From: Asparagopsis taxiformis
Taxonomy: Eukaryota > Rhodophyta > Florideophyceae > Bonnemaisoniales > Bonnemaisoniaceae
Assembly (NCBI GenBank): GCA_030407315.1
Contig: JALQPE010000237.1
Coordinates: forward strand, 1-64,000
DNA: 64,000 nt
Reading direction: 5' to 3'
Positions 29,093 to 39,194 of the stretch are shown here, piece by piece (within the stretch, counting starts at the first letter, position 1; the number at the start of each line of letters is the position of its first letter). The position numbers and the translations under genes were made by a program. Below the pieces are notes generated by a model. It searched no databases, had not been told where the DNA came from, and worked only from the letters and a program-made list of their open reading frames with translations.

Positions 29093-30665
29093 ATGTCCCT
29101 CGACACCTGGTCGGGCACAGCGCCCACAGCCGTCGACGCAGAGGAACTCGACCACTGGCTCTGGCGCGTCATGCAGAAAGAAAAGAACAAACAAATGGTA
29201 ACCCGTCTCGAGGACACCCTGCTCGAATTTGTACACGACGATTCTCAAACACAGCTACAATTCCCACCACGAAACGCCTTCCATCGCAAGGTCTGTCACG
29301 CTGTCGCTCGTCGCTTCCGTCTCGAACACCGTCTGGAACAACATCCTGACCCCGCGCGTCCCCAAGCAAACCCCGGCGAAACCGTCCGTCTCGTGCTTAT
29401 CAAGACGCAGTATTCTGCCGCCCCTAGATCTAGGCTCGCTCAACTGGCAGAAGCTCCTCCCCGGGCGGAGCCCGCGAATAATCTCTCAAGACCGACCGCC
29501 GCCCCTGCCCCACCCCCCGTGTATGATTCCCCTGCCGATGCATCCGACGGCCCCCGTCCCGCTACTTTCTTGCGCAGACCGAGAAGCGCAGACGGAACTC
29601 TCTCCAGAATGCCGCTTGCAAGCGCGCCGGCGGCCGGCTCGTCCAGTGGAACAGCTCTGAAGAACATTTCAGAGGAGGATTACCAAAAGTAGGTGTCGTT
29701 GATCTCAATTGTATTACTTTTTTTTCGTTTGTTTGTACTGACGCCTCTGCTTTCTCTGTCTCTCTCCTCCTCTGTCTTGCAGAGCTCGTGCGCGAATTTT
29801 CAAGCCTTCCGCTGCCGCTCAAAACGGATCGGTAACAACGGAAGAAGAAGCAGTGGCGCAAGATCTCGCTCGAGTCGTCAAAGTGACCACAGTGGCCAAG
29901 GGCCCTGTGGAGGGTTCGGCGGGCTTTGAGCGACGGCGAAATCGACGTAACAACAATGGGTCGTCAAATGCTCAGTGTGCTACTTCAGATAAGCCTCAGA
30001 AGCGAGGCTCCGCGGAACGTGCCGATAATCAGAGACCGGGCACGGAACAGGGCAAGGGGCAATCGCGAAACTGGGAGCAGAACCAGCGCGCTGGACGAGA
30101 CGGACGTGCAACTCATGATGCCAACTCTAATGTGGGCACCGCCAGTGCACCATTCGCCAATGAATCTCACGTGAACGAACATAACCGAACTGACCTGCAG
30201 GACCCGGATTTTGATCGTCGCTACGTCAAATGGGCAGTGAGAGCGCCGCTTCCGCCGCCTCCGCAGCAAGTACCCGTGCCAATTTTCAGCCAGTTGCTCT
30301 ATCCGTACGCCATGCAACCAGCGGCGCATCTGCACCCTGGTGGGATGCAGATAGGAGGCGTGAGCACACCTGGTGCGCAGGTCACGCAAAGCAATATGGC
30401 ACAGTATCCGGCGGTTCAATTGCATCATGCTCCATCTACCGGCATGAGGTTCCAGCATGTATCACATGGCATGACGCGTGTATCAGCAAATCTGGCGACA
30501 CAGCAATCGAACGGCGCAAATGGACACGCCGTCGAAGCGGTTGACGCTGCGCGTCAGGCCCATTTGGTTCACCGTCAACATGCGCCAATACCTGCCCAGG
30601 TTGCGCGAACGCCCTCCCCCACCTATGGGCTGGACTCGACAGTGGACTTTCCTCCTCTGCCGTAG
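29093..30665 (+). CDS. R3H-SUZ domain RNA-binding protein, two exons
   Basis: Exons are 29093-29688 and 29783-30665, giving 492 residues; the 94-nt intron starts GTAGGT and ends TTGCAG. The R3H domain lies at about residues 42-105: LEDTLLEFVHDD, then PPRNAFHRKVCHAVARRF with the R-x3-H core, then VRLVLIKT. The SUZ motif EEDYQKARARIFKPS spans the splice junction exactly, which verifies the intron. Both parts bind RNA or single-stranded nucleic acid in R3HDM/Encore-type proteins of the cytoplasm. The rest is low-complexity, rich in Asn, Arg, Pro and Gln, with an Arg-rich block (FERRRNRRNNN) and a C-terminus ending DSTVDFPPLP. A role in mRNA handling is inferred from domains only. Confidence 0.85.
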
Positions 30666-31245
30666 CTTGCAACTTGGTGTTGCGCAATTGCTACAGTAGA
30701 AGCACAAAGGTGAATGTAAAGATGTACTCTTGTAACTATGTTTGCTGTGTTGCGAATGGTGTGCAAGCGTAACCTGTTGTAGCTGCCATTTCGGCCATGG
30801 CGAAATTACATGGCATGAAGCTGTGCACACAAAAGTGTTTGCCATCTGATAATAGACCTACATTCGATAGCAGCCAATTATGGGTCTACGACGTATTACA
30901 AACAAGGAAAAAGGGTTTGGCTGAGGTACAATGTTGCAATGCCTTGACTTGGCAGTAGATAAGTCGAATTGAGCTATGGAACTAGGATGTTCTCTCTCGA
31001 CGTAGCGGACGAACGTATGGAGAACAAGTTGAAACTGACCGGCACCATTGGGTACCATCGATGGAAACGGGCGTGTGGCAACCAATATCGAGATGCCCGG
31101 AGATGCAAACGCAATCGGACACGATTGGCCAGAAGCGAAAAATCGCAAAATTTCAACATCGCATTCATCCAACACAAGCGATCTCCGCGCCAGCGCCACC
31201 GCCAGCGCCATTCGCAACGCCATCGGCGGCAGCCAAAACACAACC
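30666..31245. other. spacer upstream of the Deg protease gene
   Basis: No separate gene seen. The Deg frame is open back to 31048 with a possible ATG at 31093, so the last 150 bases could be coding if the upstream start is used. Confidence 0.35.
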
Positions 31246-32493
31246 ATGTGGCACGCCGCCTTTTCGCTCGCGGTGCCCGTCCTCACGACGCGCACACGGT
31301 CAAAATGCGCGACGCCGCGACGCGTGCGCCCGAGCATGCGCGCGGAAGGCGAGCAGAACAAGGCGCCATCAGCCTGGGCGGCGGCAATTGCAGCGGGTGT
31401 GATCATCGGAAGTGGTGTAACATTTGGCGCGACCCAACTGGGGCTCCTGCAGAAACCAGTTGTTTCAGCATATCAACAATCGATACGCGAGGACTCCACC
31501 GCTACACTCGAAGATTATCTCCCCGCCGAACGTAGCGTCATCTCGCTGTTTGAACGCGCGACGCGCAGTGTGGCCTATGTGACGACGTATACGGAATCGC
31601 GCACCGGGTTTTCGCTCAACCCTATGGAAACGCCGGCTGGCACGGGAAGCGGTATCGTCTGGGATAAACAGGGACGTATTGTGACCAATTTCCACGTGAT
31701 TCGTGCCGCTTCTGGGGCTAAAATTACGCTGGCGAATAAGAAGACGTACGATGCGGAACTTGTGGGGACCTCGGCCGATGATGATGTCGCAGTGTTGAAG
31801 ATCAAGGCGCCGAGCGACGAGCTGGAACCGGTGCAGCTTGGGAGTAGTAGTAATTTAAAGGTTGGACAGAGCACGTATGCGATTGGTAATCCGTTTGGGC
31901 TGGACCATACATTGACAACGGGCGTGCTGTCCGGTTTGGGACGCGAGATGAAGAGCCCGACTGGACGGACCATATCCAACTGTATTCAAACGGAGGCGTC
32001 GATCAACCCCGGGAATAGCGGGGGGCCATTGATCGACGCGCGGGGTCGGTTGATCGGGATGAATACGGCGATCTATTCGCCGAGCGGCGCGTCGGCTGGC
32101 GTCGGATTTGCCATCCCGGTTGATACACTCAAGGTGATTGCCACGGCGTTGATTGATAACGGACGCATCGTTCGGCCGGTTATTGGGATCAGCTATTTGG
32201 AAAGCAGCCAGGCGCGCGCTTTGGGCATCGATAAGGGCGTGTTGGTGCTGGATGTGCCCGAGGGATCGCCGGCGGAAAAGGCAGGGCTGAAAGGCACGTC
32301 GAGGATGACGTTTGGGTCGATCGATCTCGGGGATATCATTCTGCAGGTGGACGATGACGAGGTGATGAATGAGGGCGATTTGTTCAAGGCGTTGGATAAA
32401 CACAAAGTCGGCGATGTGGTGCGAATCAAGGTGATGAACAATTCCGACGGCGAACGGGTCGTTAAGTTGAAACTTTCGGCTTCGCAAAAGTAG
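31246..32493 (+). CDS. Deg/HtrA serine protease, probably plastid lumen
   Basis: 415 residues from the ATG at 31246; an in-frame ATG at 31093 would add 51. The catalytic triad is complete: His in IVTNFHVIRAA, Asp in DDDVAVLKI and Ser in SINPGNSGGPLID. One PDZ domain follows (about 300-410, PVIGISYL to GDIILQVDDDEV). The N-terminus is a basic leader (TTRTRSKCATPRRVRPSMR) followed by a hydrophobic stretch AAAIAAGVIIGSGVTFGA. This two-part leader fits import into the plastid and transfer to the thylakoid lumen, as for plant Deg1, which degrades damaged photosystem II proteins. Location is inferred from this leader. Confidence 0.9.
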   Translation: MWHAAFSLAVPVLTTRTRSKCATPRRVRPSMRAEGEQNKAPSAWAAAIAAGVIIGSGVTFGATQLGLLQKPVVSAYQQSIREDSTATLEDYLPAERSVISLFERATRSVAYVTTYTESRTGFSLNPMETPAGTGSGIVWDKQGRIVTNFHVIRAASGAKITLANKKTYDAELVGTSADDDVAVLKIKAPSDELEPVQLGSSSNLKVGQSTYAIGNPFGLDHTLTTGVLSGLGREMKSPTGRTISNCIQTEASINPGNSGGPLIDARGRLIGMNTAIYSPSGASAGVGFAIPVDTLKVIATALIDNGRIVRPVIGISYLESSQARALGIDKGVLVLDVPEGSPAEKAGLKGTSRMTFGSIDLGDIILQVDDDEVMNEGDLFKALDKHKVGDVVRIKVMNNSDGERVVKLKLSASQK

Positions 32494-33035
32494 ATAGGTT
32501 TTGTAAATTGTTGGAATGCTTACGTGGATGTGGAGTGTGTGATTGCACAAGTGTGCACTCCCACAGCGCGATCGATGAGACGCCAACGAGCGAACAATGT
32601 AGCAGCGGCAAAGAGAGTCAAGTCGTCTGTCGAGCACGTCAGTTTGGCAAGTGCATCCAACAGTGGACGATGCTTGATTGGTTTTTTCACGTATGGCACG
32701 CATGTCACGTCGCGTCCAATCGACTTGAGATTTTCTCGCCCGCCGCTGAGCCGCGATTCGATGCCCTTTTTGGTTTACAGCTGCCGTGCAGTGGGACGTG
32801 GACGGATTACAGTGATGCTATCATTTGATTCCCTGTCAGTCCCTATCAATATTTTCGATTTTTATCGCCGTCTGTCTTGTACCCTGATCAATTCACTTTT
32901 AATTGCGATCTCCGACTCGTCTCCTCGTGTTTTCCAATTTCTTTCTCGTGTCAAAACGTATAAATCCGCCTCGTTGCCCTCGTCTTCCCCGTATCTCTTT
33001 CGCAAACTTGCATCCCTCGTCGACCCACCTTCACC
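32494..33035. other. intergenic, no gene seen
   Basis: This 542-base spacer holds several short open frames on both strands, none with recognisable motifs. The right part is T/C-rich and contains TATAAATCC at about 32960, some 75 bases before the next start codon, a plausible TATA box. Confidence 0.4.
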
Positions 33036-34125
33036 ATGAAACAAGTTATCCCAACCCTGCTTGTGCTCGTCGTCTCCTCCGACATATACGCGTGTATTCT
33101 AAACCAAACCCATTGCACGTGCGCACAACTGCACTATCCCGGTCATTGCCTTACCCCCCTATCAAACAACTCCTCCTGTATCGTTCGCCCTTGCCAAGAC
33201 CGTCTCGTTTGTGATTGTACGATATCACATCCCTCCCTCCCTATCTTCGCGTAATACACCTACTTACACCTCCTATATACACTCATTAATTTCTCCGCTC
33301 TATTCCACCATCCATACAGGCGCTTCACAACACCTTTGTACCATATCAAAATGCCATCACCCAACACATATATACCAACCAATCCAATCCCAATCCATGC
33401 AAATCGGACACGTGATCCCTTGCCAAACATCAACAGCAACCTCTCGTCAATGCCTCCACCCACTAACAGTCCAACCGTCGCCACCACCGGCCGTCGCACA
33501 ACCCGCGCAACCGTCCAACATCACCACTTCACAATCCAAATCCACGCCATCACCCACTCCATCTACGCGCGCACCTTCTCGCTCCCTGCCCCTCCACGCC
33601 GTCTGTACCGACGACGCCCAATGCCCCGTCGGCGCTGTCTGCGCTTGCGGCGCCCGGTGCCGCCCTCGCGTGCATATGGATATTGTATTTGTCGCCGATG
33701 ACAACGCCCGCGTCTTCGTTTGCGGTAACGAATTGACATACACCGTCGATTGGCAGCGCATTGCTATTGTGCAGTACGTCGGCGCGTGCAGTGATGTTAT
33801 TGTGGAGACGTATAACGCCGGGTGGCAGACCACTGCGCTTACGCTTGCCTTGCAGTATGACGGGCAAAGTTGGGCGACGGGCGTGGGTGGATTGTCTGTG
33901 TTGGTGCAGCGAAATCCAAGAATTGGCTATGTGTCGGACCAGAATTATGACTTTTCAATGTGGACCCCCGCGCGTGTGCGCTCGGATTTCAATGCTGATT
34001 GGCGCTTGGTGGAATATGATTTGATGTTGGAGGCGTATGAGGCACAACCGGTGGCATTTGGTGAAGGTAGTAGTGATGGTCCTAATCGATACGTTTATAA
34101 GATATCCCCGCCGTTTTGTAGCTAG
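33036..34125 (+). CDS. secreted Cys-rich protein, two exons
   Basis: Exons are 33036-33216 and 33320-34125, giving 328 residues; the 103-nt intron starts GTACGA and ends TACAG, and the frame is kept. A signal peptide (MKQVIPTLLVLVVSSDIYA) is followed by a Cys-rich module of about 60 residues (CTCAQLHYPGHC, SSCIVRPCQDRLVCDC, then HLCTISKC). A Pro/Ser/Thr-rich linker with possible O-glycosylation leads to a second small Cys cluster (VCTDDAQCPVGAVCACGARC) and a compact domain with VFVADDNARVFVCGNE. Closely spaced cysteines and the linker point to an extracellular or cell-wall protein. I do not recognise the domains. The intron call rests on frame continuity and Cys pattern. Confidence 0.65.
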
Positions 34126-34353
34126 TCTACTTGTGAGTGGGTTGTGAACATCTGGTGCGAAACATTGCGATGGTGAATAAAAACAGATGCCGATGTTGTT
34201 TACACATGACTTTTGTTGAGTGAGTTTGTTTTGCGTCTTGTGTGGCACCAGGTTGAATAATGTACAAAGGCAGTTTGTAGCGAGCGAGCGAGCGGGGCGA
34301 AGTGAGGTGAAGCAGACAAAAGCGGCGCATAGCATTGAGACCAAGGTCGAATG
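34126..34353. other. convergent spacer
   Basis: The spacer between two converging secreted-protein genes, including AATAAA at about 34177, a possible polyadenylation signal for the plus-strand gene. Confidence 0.4.
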
Positions 34354-34881
34354 CTAGTTTGTTGCCCTTGCAGCTAGATAATGTTTGCGACTATTACTTA
34401 GCGTAGCCCAATTCCAATGCCCTTGACAGGCATTGATGACGGGTATGCCGGGCGTCCAATGACTGGCGGCACTAATGAGACTTGGATGGTCAAAATTAAT
34501 CATGTAAGAGTGATCGGTGAGCAACTTGACTCCGCACATGTCGGGATGCACAAAAGCCTGAATATTGAAAACGGAGGCAATAGGGGGGCCCTTGTATCGG
34601 CGCTGCATGAGCACACGGTAGAGACGAATTGCGCGTAGACGGCCGGTTTGCGGGGTACAGAGACGACATGACTCGTACTGACGCAGGACAATGACTCTGA
34701 AGACTCTGTAGGCGCTTCTGTAGCGCGTCTCAAATGAAGATTGAACGCCGCAATTGCAGCGACTCTGGCGCAGAACGGAGAGGAGTTCGTGGCGTCGAGG
34801 CGAGACGGGGGCGGCGGCGTGAACGAGGAGCAGAGCGAGGAGCAAGTGCAGAAAGCGGAAATGGAAGTGGGCGAGTGCCAT
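34354..34881 (-). CDS. secreted NTR/TIMP-like domain protein
   Basis: 175 residues from an ATG at 34881. A signal peptide (about residues 8-24, FLHLLLALLLVHAAA) precedes a segment with the layout of the netrin/TIMP-like (NTR) fold. This has an opening RCNCG, a strand-rich stretch ending in YRVLMQRRYKG (compare the K-x-FKG step in TIMPs), MCGVKLLTDHSYMINF (compare CG...YL) and a late Cys and Trp region. NTR domains occur in secreted proteins of animals and some algae and bind proteases, growth factors or matrix, so the function here is open. It is convergent with another secreted protein gene. Confidence 0.6.
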   Translation of the reverse strand: MALAHFHFRFLHLLLALLLVHAAAPVSPRRHELLSVLRQSRCNCGVQSSFETRYRSAYRVFRVIVLRQYESCRLCTPQTGRLRAIRLYRVLMQRRYKGPPIASVFNIQAFVHPDMCGVKLLTDHSYMINFDHPSLISAASHWTPGIPVINACQGHWNWATLSNSRKHYLAARATN

Positions 34882-37800
34882 TGTTGCGGGGGCGAAGGGC
34901 GAGTGAGCAAGTGGGTTGTCGAACAGTCATCGCGTCGCAATGACGACTTGCTGTGCAGTTTTATACGTTTGACGTGCATGAGTAACGAAACCCTGTGCGC
35001 ACACACGCACCGTGGAAGAGTGAGGGAGTGTGGCACGGGGACGAGCGCCGTTGACAAGCGTACAACGACGTTGATCGTGCGATATTTGTACGTGCGGCGT
35101 TTTTAATAAATTAAAGCATTTTACCATTCAACGCGCTCCACCATGGCGTGCCAAGCATGTCATACGTTCCATTAGTTGTGAATTCCATCCCTGTAAACGG
35201 CCGTACCACCTTGAAGCCGATTGGCCGCTATTTCCGGTGCACACAGACGATAGTGAATGAGTTGCACCTCAGCTGCTGCTCCGTCACTTTGCCCGGTTCC
35301 GCCTCGCCTGACTTGACCGCCCGGATCGCGTCGCCTCCGATTTGGCCTTGCTGCTGTCGCGCCATTGTACATTCTAAATCGGGACGCTATTCATGCCCAT
35401 CATTCATTCACCAACGTCGAATTGCTCTCGTCGCGCTCCGCCGCCCCGCACCGCCCCGCGCTCTGCTGTGCTGTGCTGAGCTTCGACTCCCCCCTCTCGA
35501 GATCCCCGTCCCGAGTGCACGAATGCCGCCTCTCGAGCTATGAAACGCCATGACGTGACGTGGCGCATGACCCAATGTCTGCCGACCATGGCAAATAGTC
35601 ATTGGAATTTGGGTGGAATACTTGCTTAATTGCGAGGCATTGCTTCCACAACGCATCCAGTCGGGTCCGCTGCGGTCCAGTTTGGCCTGACCTGGCCTGG
35701 CTCGGCACGTCCACACAACACAGTGCTTGCGTGCAGAAATTGGTCGTATGTACACTCAAGACTAGCTCGATGAGGGAACAATGATGGCGTGCAATTGAGT
35801 GCTTGCATGCGTCCTTTGGCATACATGCGGTAGTTGGTGCTTGTCAAATGAGTATCGCGTGGAAAGGTTTGACTGGTAAGCAAGTCTTATGTGGTAACGT
35901 ATGGCGCAAATTGGTGTGCAGATCATTGCGTGTTATATGCTGCTGCTGATGTTGTACGTGTATTACAAGTTGCAACGTCTGGCTCTGCTCTGCTCCGTCC
36001 GTCTCGGCTCGACTCGGCTGCATGAATAATGTCGAGTGGCGTTGCCGGTCGACTAGACCGAACACCTTCTTCAATCCGCCAATTCATACTTGTCAGAATA
36101 TTCCGATCATATGCGTGTAATGCAGTTGGAGTTATGCCGATTATTGCGAGCCCCACGGTCGTTGCAGGCACCTTTTGCCTTGTTTGTTCACGCATACATG
36201 TCGCTGATTATGAAATGGCTGCATTTGGCAATGTAAGACGGTTGATTATAGAGGTTTGACGTATCTGCGCAGGAGTTTGCACAGCAAGACGCTGTCTAGT
36301 GAGGGCGCAGTTGAACGCATATGACAAGCGAGAAATGTGTTGGTGAAAAAGGAATTTTGTATTGAGGTACTCTATTGTGTGCCCGGCGGTGCTGTGTGCA
36401 GCTGCGCTGCTCTGCACTGCACAACTCTATCAACAGTGTGTGGAATATGATGTTGGTCGTCTGGAAACCTAAAGACGAAGCGCTGGTGCCGCTTGCAAAG
36501 CAGCGATGATATCGGATCGAGACAAAGGCGAAAGGCATATGAATGGCTGGTAGAAACCCTGTTCGCATTACACACGGCAGTGTACTGCAGTGAAGTGATG
36601 GAACTGTTCATTAACACAGTTGCTGTTTGGGACCCGACATAGGAAAACCTAGATTGCAGCAGATGGAACGCAGACGAACAGGGTTGTTTGTCTGGATGCA
36701 AATATAGCTATTCGTAGACGACATGAACGTTGCAATACATATGAGCTAACGAGTGCACAACGGCATCTATGACGCTGCACGTGCAACAGACAGGCATGGC
36801 TGTCATTGCAGCAAATCAGTTGGGCGTCGAGCGAAAAGTCTCGCAACGTTTGTGTCATCTGCAACAACTCGTGTGTTTGATGTCGGAAACACAGCAATGG
36901 CGTAGAAAGAAGGTATCGTAAGACGGAATAAGCATGGACGTGGCAAATGTCTATTTGCAAGGCAGCGGCACGATTTGAAAAGTTGATGCAATACAAACGG
37001 CACATTCTTGAAAGGCGGCGTTGTCCCATGCATGAAACGAGCATGTTTCCGCGCTGGAAACATATGAAATCAGCGACTGGACGGCGCGGTGCGGTACTCA
37101 TAGGGGCGCAATCTACGCTGAGCAGTGAATGGCCTGTCGACACGCGGCCGCAATGAGGTTGACAACAACGCAACATGGCAGAACAATGACTTCTAATCAT
37201 GTGTGCTCATTGGCTGTGCACATAGCGTCATTCATGACGGCCATATGAACGACGTAGTTGTGCGAGCGGGCGTCGAAACGGCTCGTCAATGATTAGGGGC
37301 ATGTCGACACGCTGGTGGGCGGGCCTCGTGGCGCGGCGAACGCTGGCTGCGTTGCGGTTGGTAGCGCTGCGGACGGTGATGTGGATGGCTATGTATAGAA
37401 CGGGGCGTTTGGACAATGCGGGCACACGTTGCTTACGCGAGATTTGCGGATGAGGACGGTACGGTTGTATGATGGGGCGGAGCGGCTGGCGCTTGTTTTC
37501 GGCGCTGTGGATGATGTCATATGGCGTATGGGGCGGGCAATTCATGGGGTCATATTTTGGCGTTAGGTGCGCTTGGCGGCCACACAACTCGGTCGGGCAT
37601 TGGCGAGTGAGTGAGGATTGTTGGTAGATGGTGACATCGGCGGATGGTGGTACCTTACTAATGGGGCGTGTTGGTCATCATAGGTTTGAAATGGGACGGC
37701 GGTGCAGTTTGTGCGATGAGATATGGTAGCACCGGCGTTAGCATTGGGCTAATTGCGCGCGCCGCTGCATACTTGCTACGTGTGTTTGTTTGTTCATGCT

Positions 37801-38528
37801 ATTCGTGTAGGAACGGTGCGTGTCTTTTTGTTCACTGCAGACGATAACAAATTCTTATCATCACTGTTGAATAAACATCATCACCACCAGTTGCAACTTG
37901 ACGAGCCCTAGCTTACAATATACGCCATACCGGTACCAACTAAATCGTCATCTCGCGTGGAAATGTCGTGTAGTGTAGCTCACCACAATCACTTTGCCAT
38001 GCTACCAACTTACAAGACGTCTGAAACGCCAGTCGTACATCAATCCCTGCAACATCCCAGCACGAACGTATCATCGCGCAAACGGCTCCAATTTCAATCA
38101 ACTCGGTCGACGTCTCGCCACCAAACAAACTTATCAGCAAAACTAGGCCAAACGGTATCCGCGCCACATTGCGCAACAACTCGTACTCTCCATACAATAG
38201 TCCACGGCACAATCACACCGCACGTAACCACCCCATCAAAAAGCAATATTCCCAACACCACAACCGACCCGCCGTCACAAGATAAGACCACACCCGCGTA
38301 CCCGCACCGCGTCAACGGCACACACCACACGCGAAGCGCGCCAAGTCGATGCGGCACGCGACCCGCACAGGCGCAAGACCAAAAAGAGCGCCAATAATCG
38401 CGACAAAAACCGCAAATAAATTTTGGCGCCAACACACAAACGGCCGGCATTCCCTACAAATCACTGGCCCCTATCTCCACCAGCTTAAAACCGCGCGCAG
38501 CCCGCATCCCCGCCCGCCATCATCAGCA
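34882..38528. other. 3.6-kb gene-poor stretch
   Basis: Several open frames of 60-180 codons exist on both strands, but none has a recognisable motif, and the longest (minus, 36649-37200) is Cys/Arg/His-rich with no domain. No tRNA, LTR or inverted-repeat element was recognised. The last 600 bases, from about 37900, have AC-rich plus-strand sequence and must contain the psf3 promoter. Confidence 0.5.
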
Positions 38529-39173
38529 ATGGAGGACTACTTCTCCATCGAGGACATCCTATCCACGGAGCCGCGCGTCTACGCGACGATGCGCGTGCGG
38601 GGGCACAAGCTGGCGCATCTGGACGCGACGGGGGTGGCTGCGTACCACGCGACGCACGGCGACAAATTGGACGGCGACACGATGGACGATCTACCAGAGC
38701 AGCATCGACTCGCGCTCCCGTTCTGGCTGCTCGAGTCGCTGACGGAGCGCGCATTAACGACGGTGCATCTGCCGCGCTGTTTCTCCGCGCCGACGCAGAA
38801 CGCGCTACGCGCCGACGCGCGCTGCGTCTCGTTGCACGAGCGTTGTCCCGCTTATTATGCGCTCGGCGCGCGCCTCGCGCGTCTGCTCCGCGACGCGACG
38901 CTGCCCGACGTGCTGCAGCGCGCGTACGCCGCGCGCGCCTGGCACGTCGTGGACGGCGCGGTGTTCTCGGGCGCGCGTGGCGTCGAGGCGCTGCAGATGC
39001 TCGATCGGCTGGAGAGACGCTTGTTCTACGCCGCGCATGGCGCGGAGATCGCGAAGAGGAGGTGGAAGGAGAGACGGAATGAGAGGATTGTGAGTTGTGA
39101 TAGTGTGCTGGGGAAGAGGAGGCATTTGGAGAAGGAGGCGAGTCCGGTTACGCCGCGGATGCGTGTCAATTGA
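38529..39173 (+). CDS. PSF3: GINS complex subunit Psf3
   Basis: 214 residues from the ATG at 38529, close to the usual length. GINS (Sld5, Psf1, Psf2, Psf3) joins Cdc45 and Mcm2-7 to form the replicative helicase. The N-terminal B domain is clear: YFSIEDILSTEPRVYATMRV, then GHKLAHLD and LALPFWLLESL, followed by VHLPRCFS. The helical A domain follows (YYALGARLARLL to ALQMLDRLERRLFY). A basic C-terminal tail ends the protein. The open frame runs upstream to 38349 without similarity. The stop is only 21 bp from the stop of the converging LeuRS gene. Confidence 0.85.
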   Translation: MEDYFSIEDILSTEPRVYATMRVRGHKLAHLDATGVAAYHATHGDKLDGDTMDDLPEQHRLALPFWLLESLTERALTTVHLPRCFSAPTQNALRADARCVSLHERCPAYYALGARLARLLRDATLPDVLQRAYAARAWHVVDGAVFSGARGVEALQMLDRLERRLFYAAHGAEIAKRRWKERRNERIVSCDSVLGKRRHLEKEASPVTPRMRVN

Positions 39174-39194
39174 TGGTGAGTTTTGTATATACGT

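Noticed and set aside
34741..35106. 121-codon plus-strand open frame antisense to the NTR-like gene
   Set aside because: Low-complexity Arg/Gly/Glu composition without a motif, whereas the minus-strand frame has a signal peptide and patterned cysteines.
36649..37200. 183-codon minus-strand open frame in the gene-poor stretch
   Set aside because: Cys/His/Arg-heavy composition without hydrophobic core, domain or signal. It looks like a random frame.
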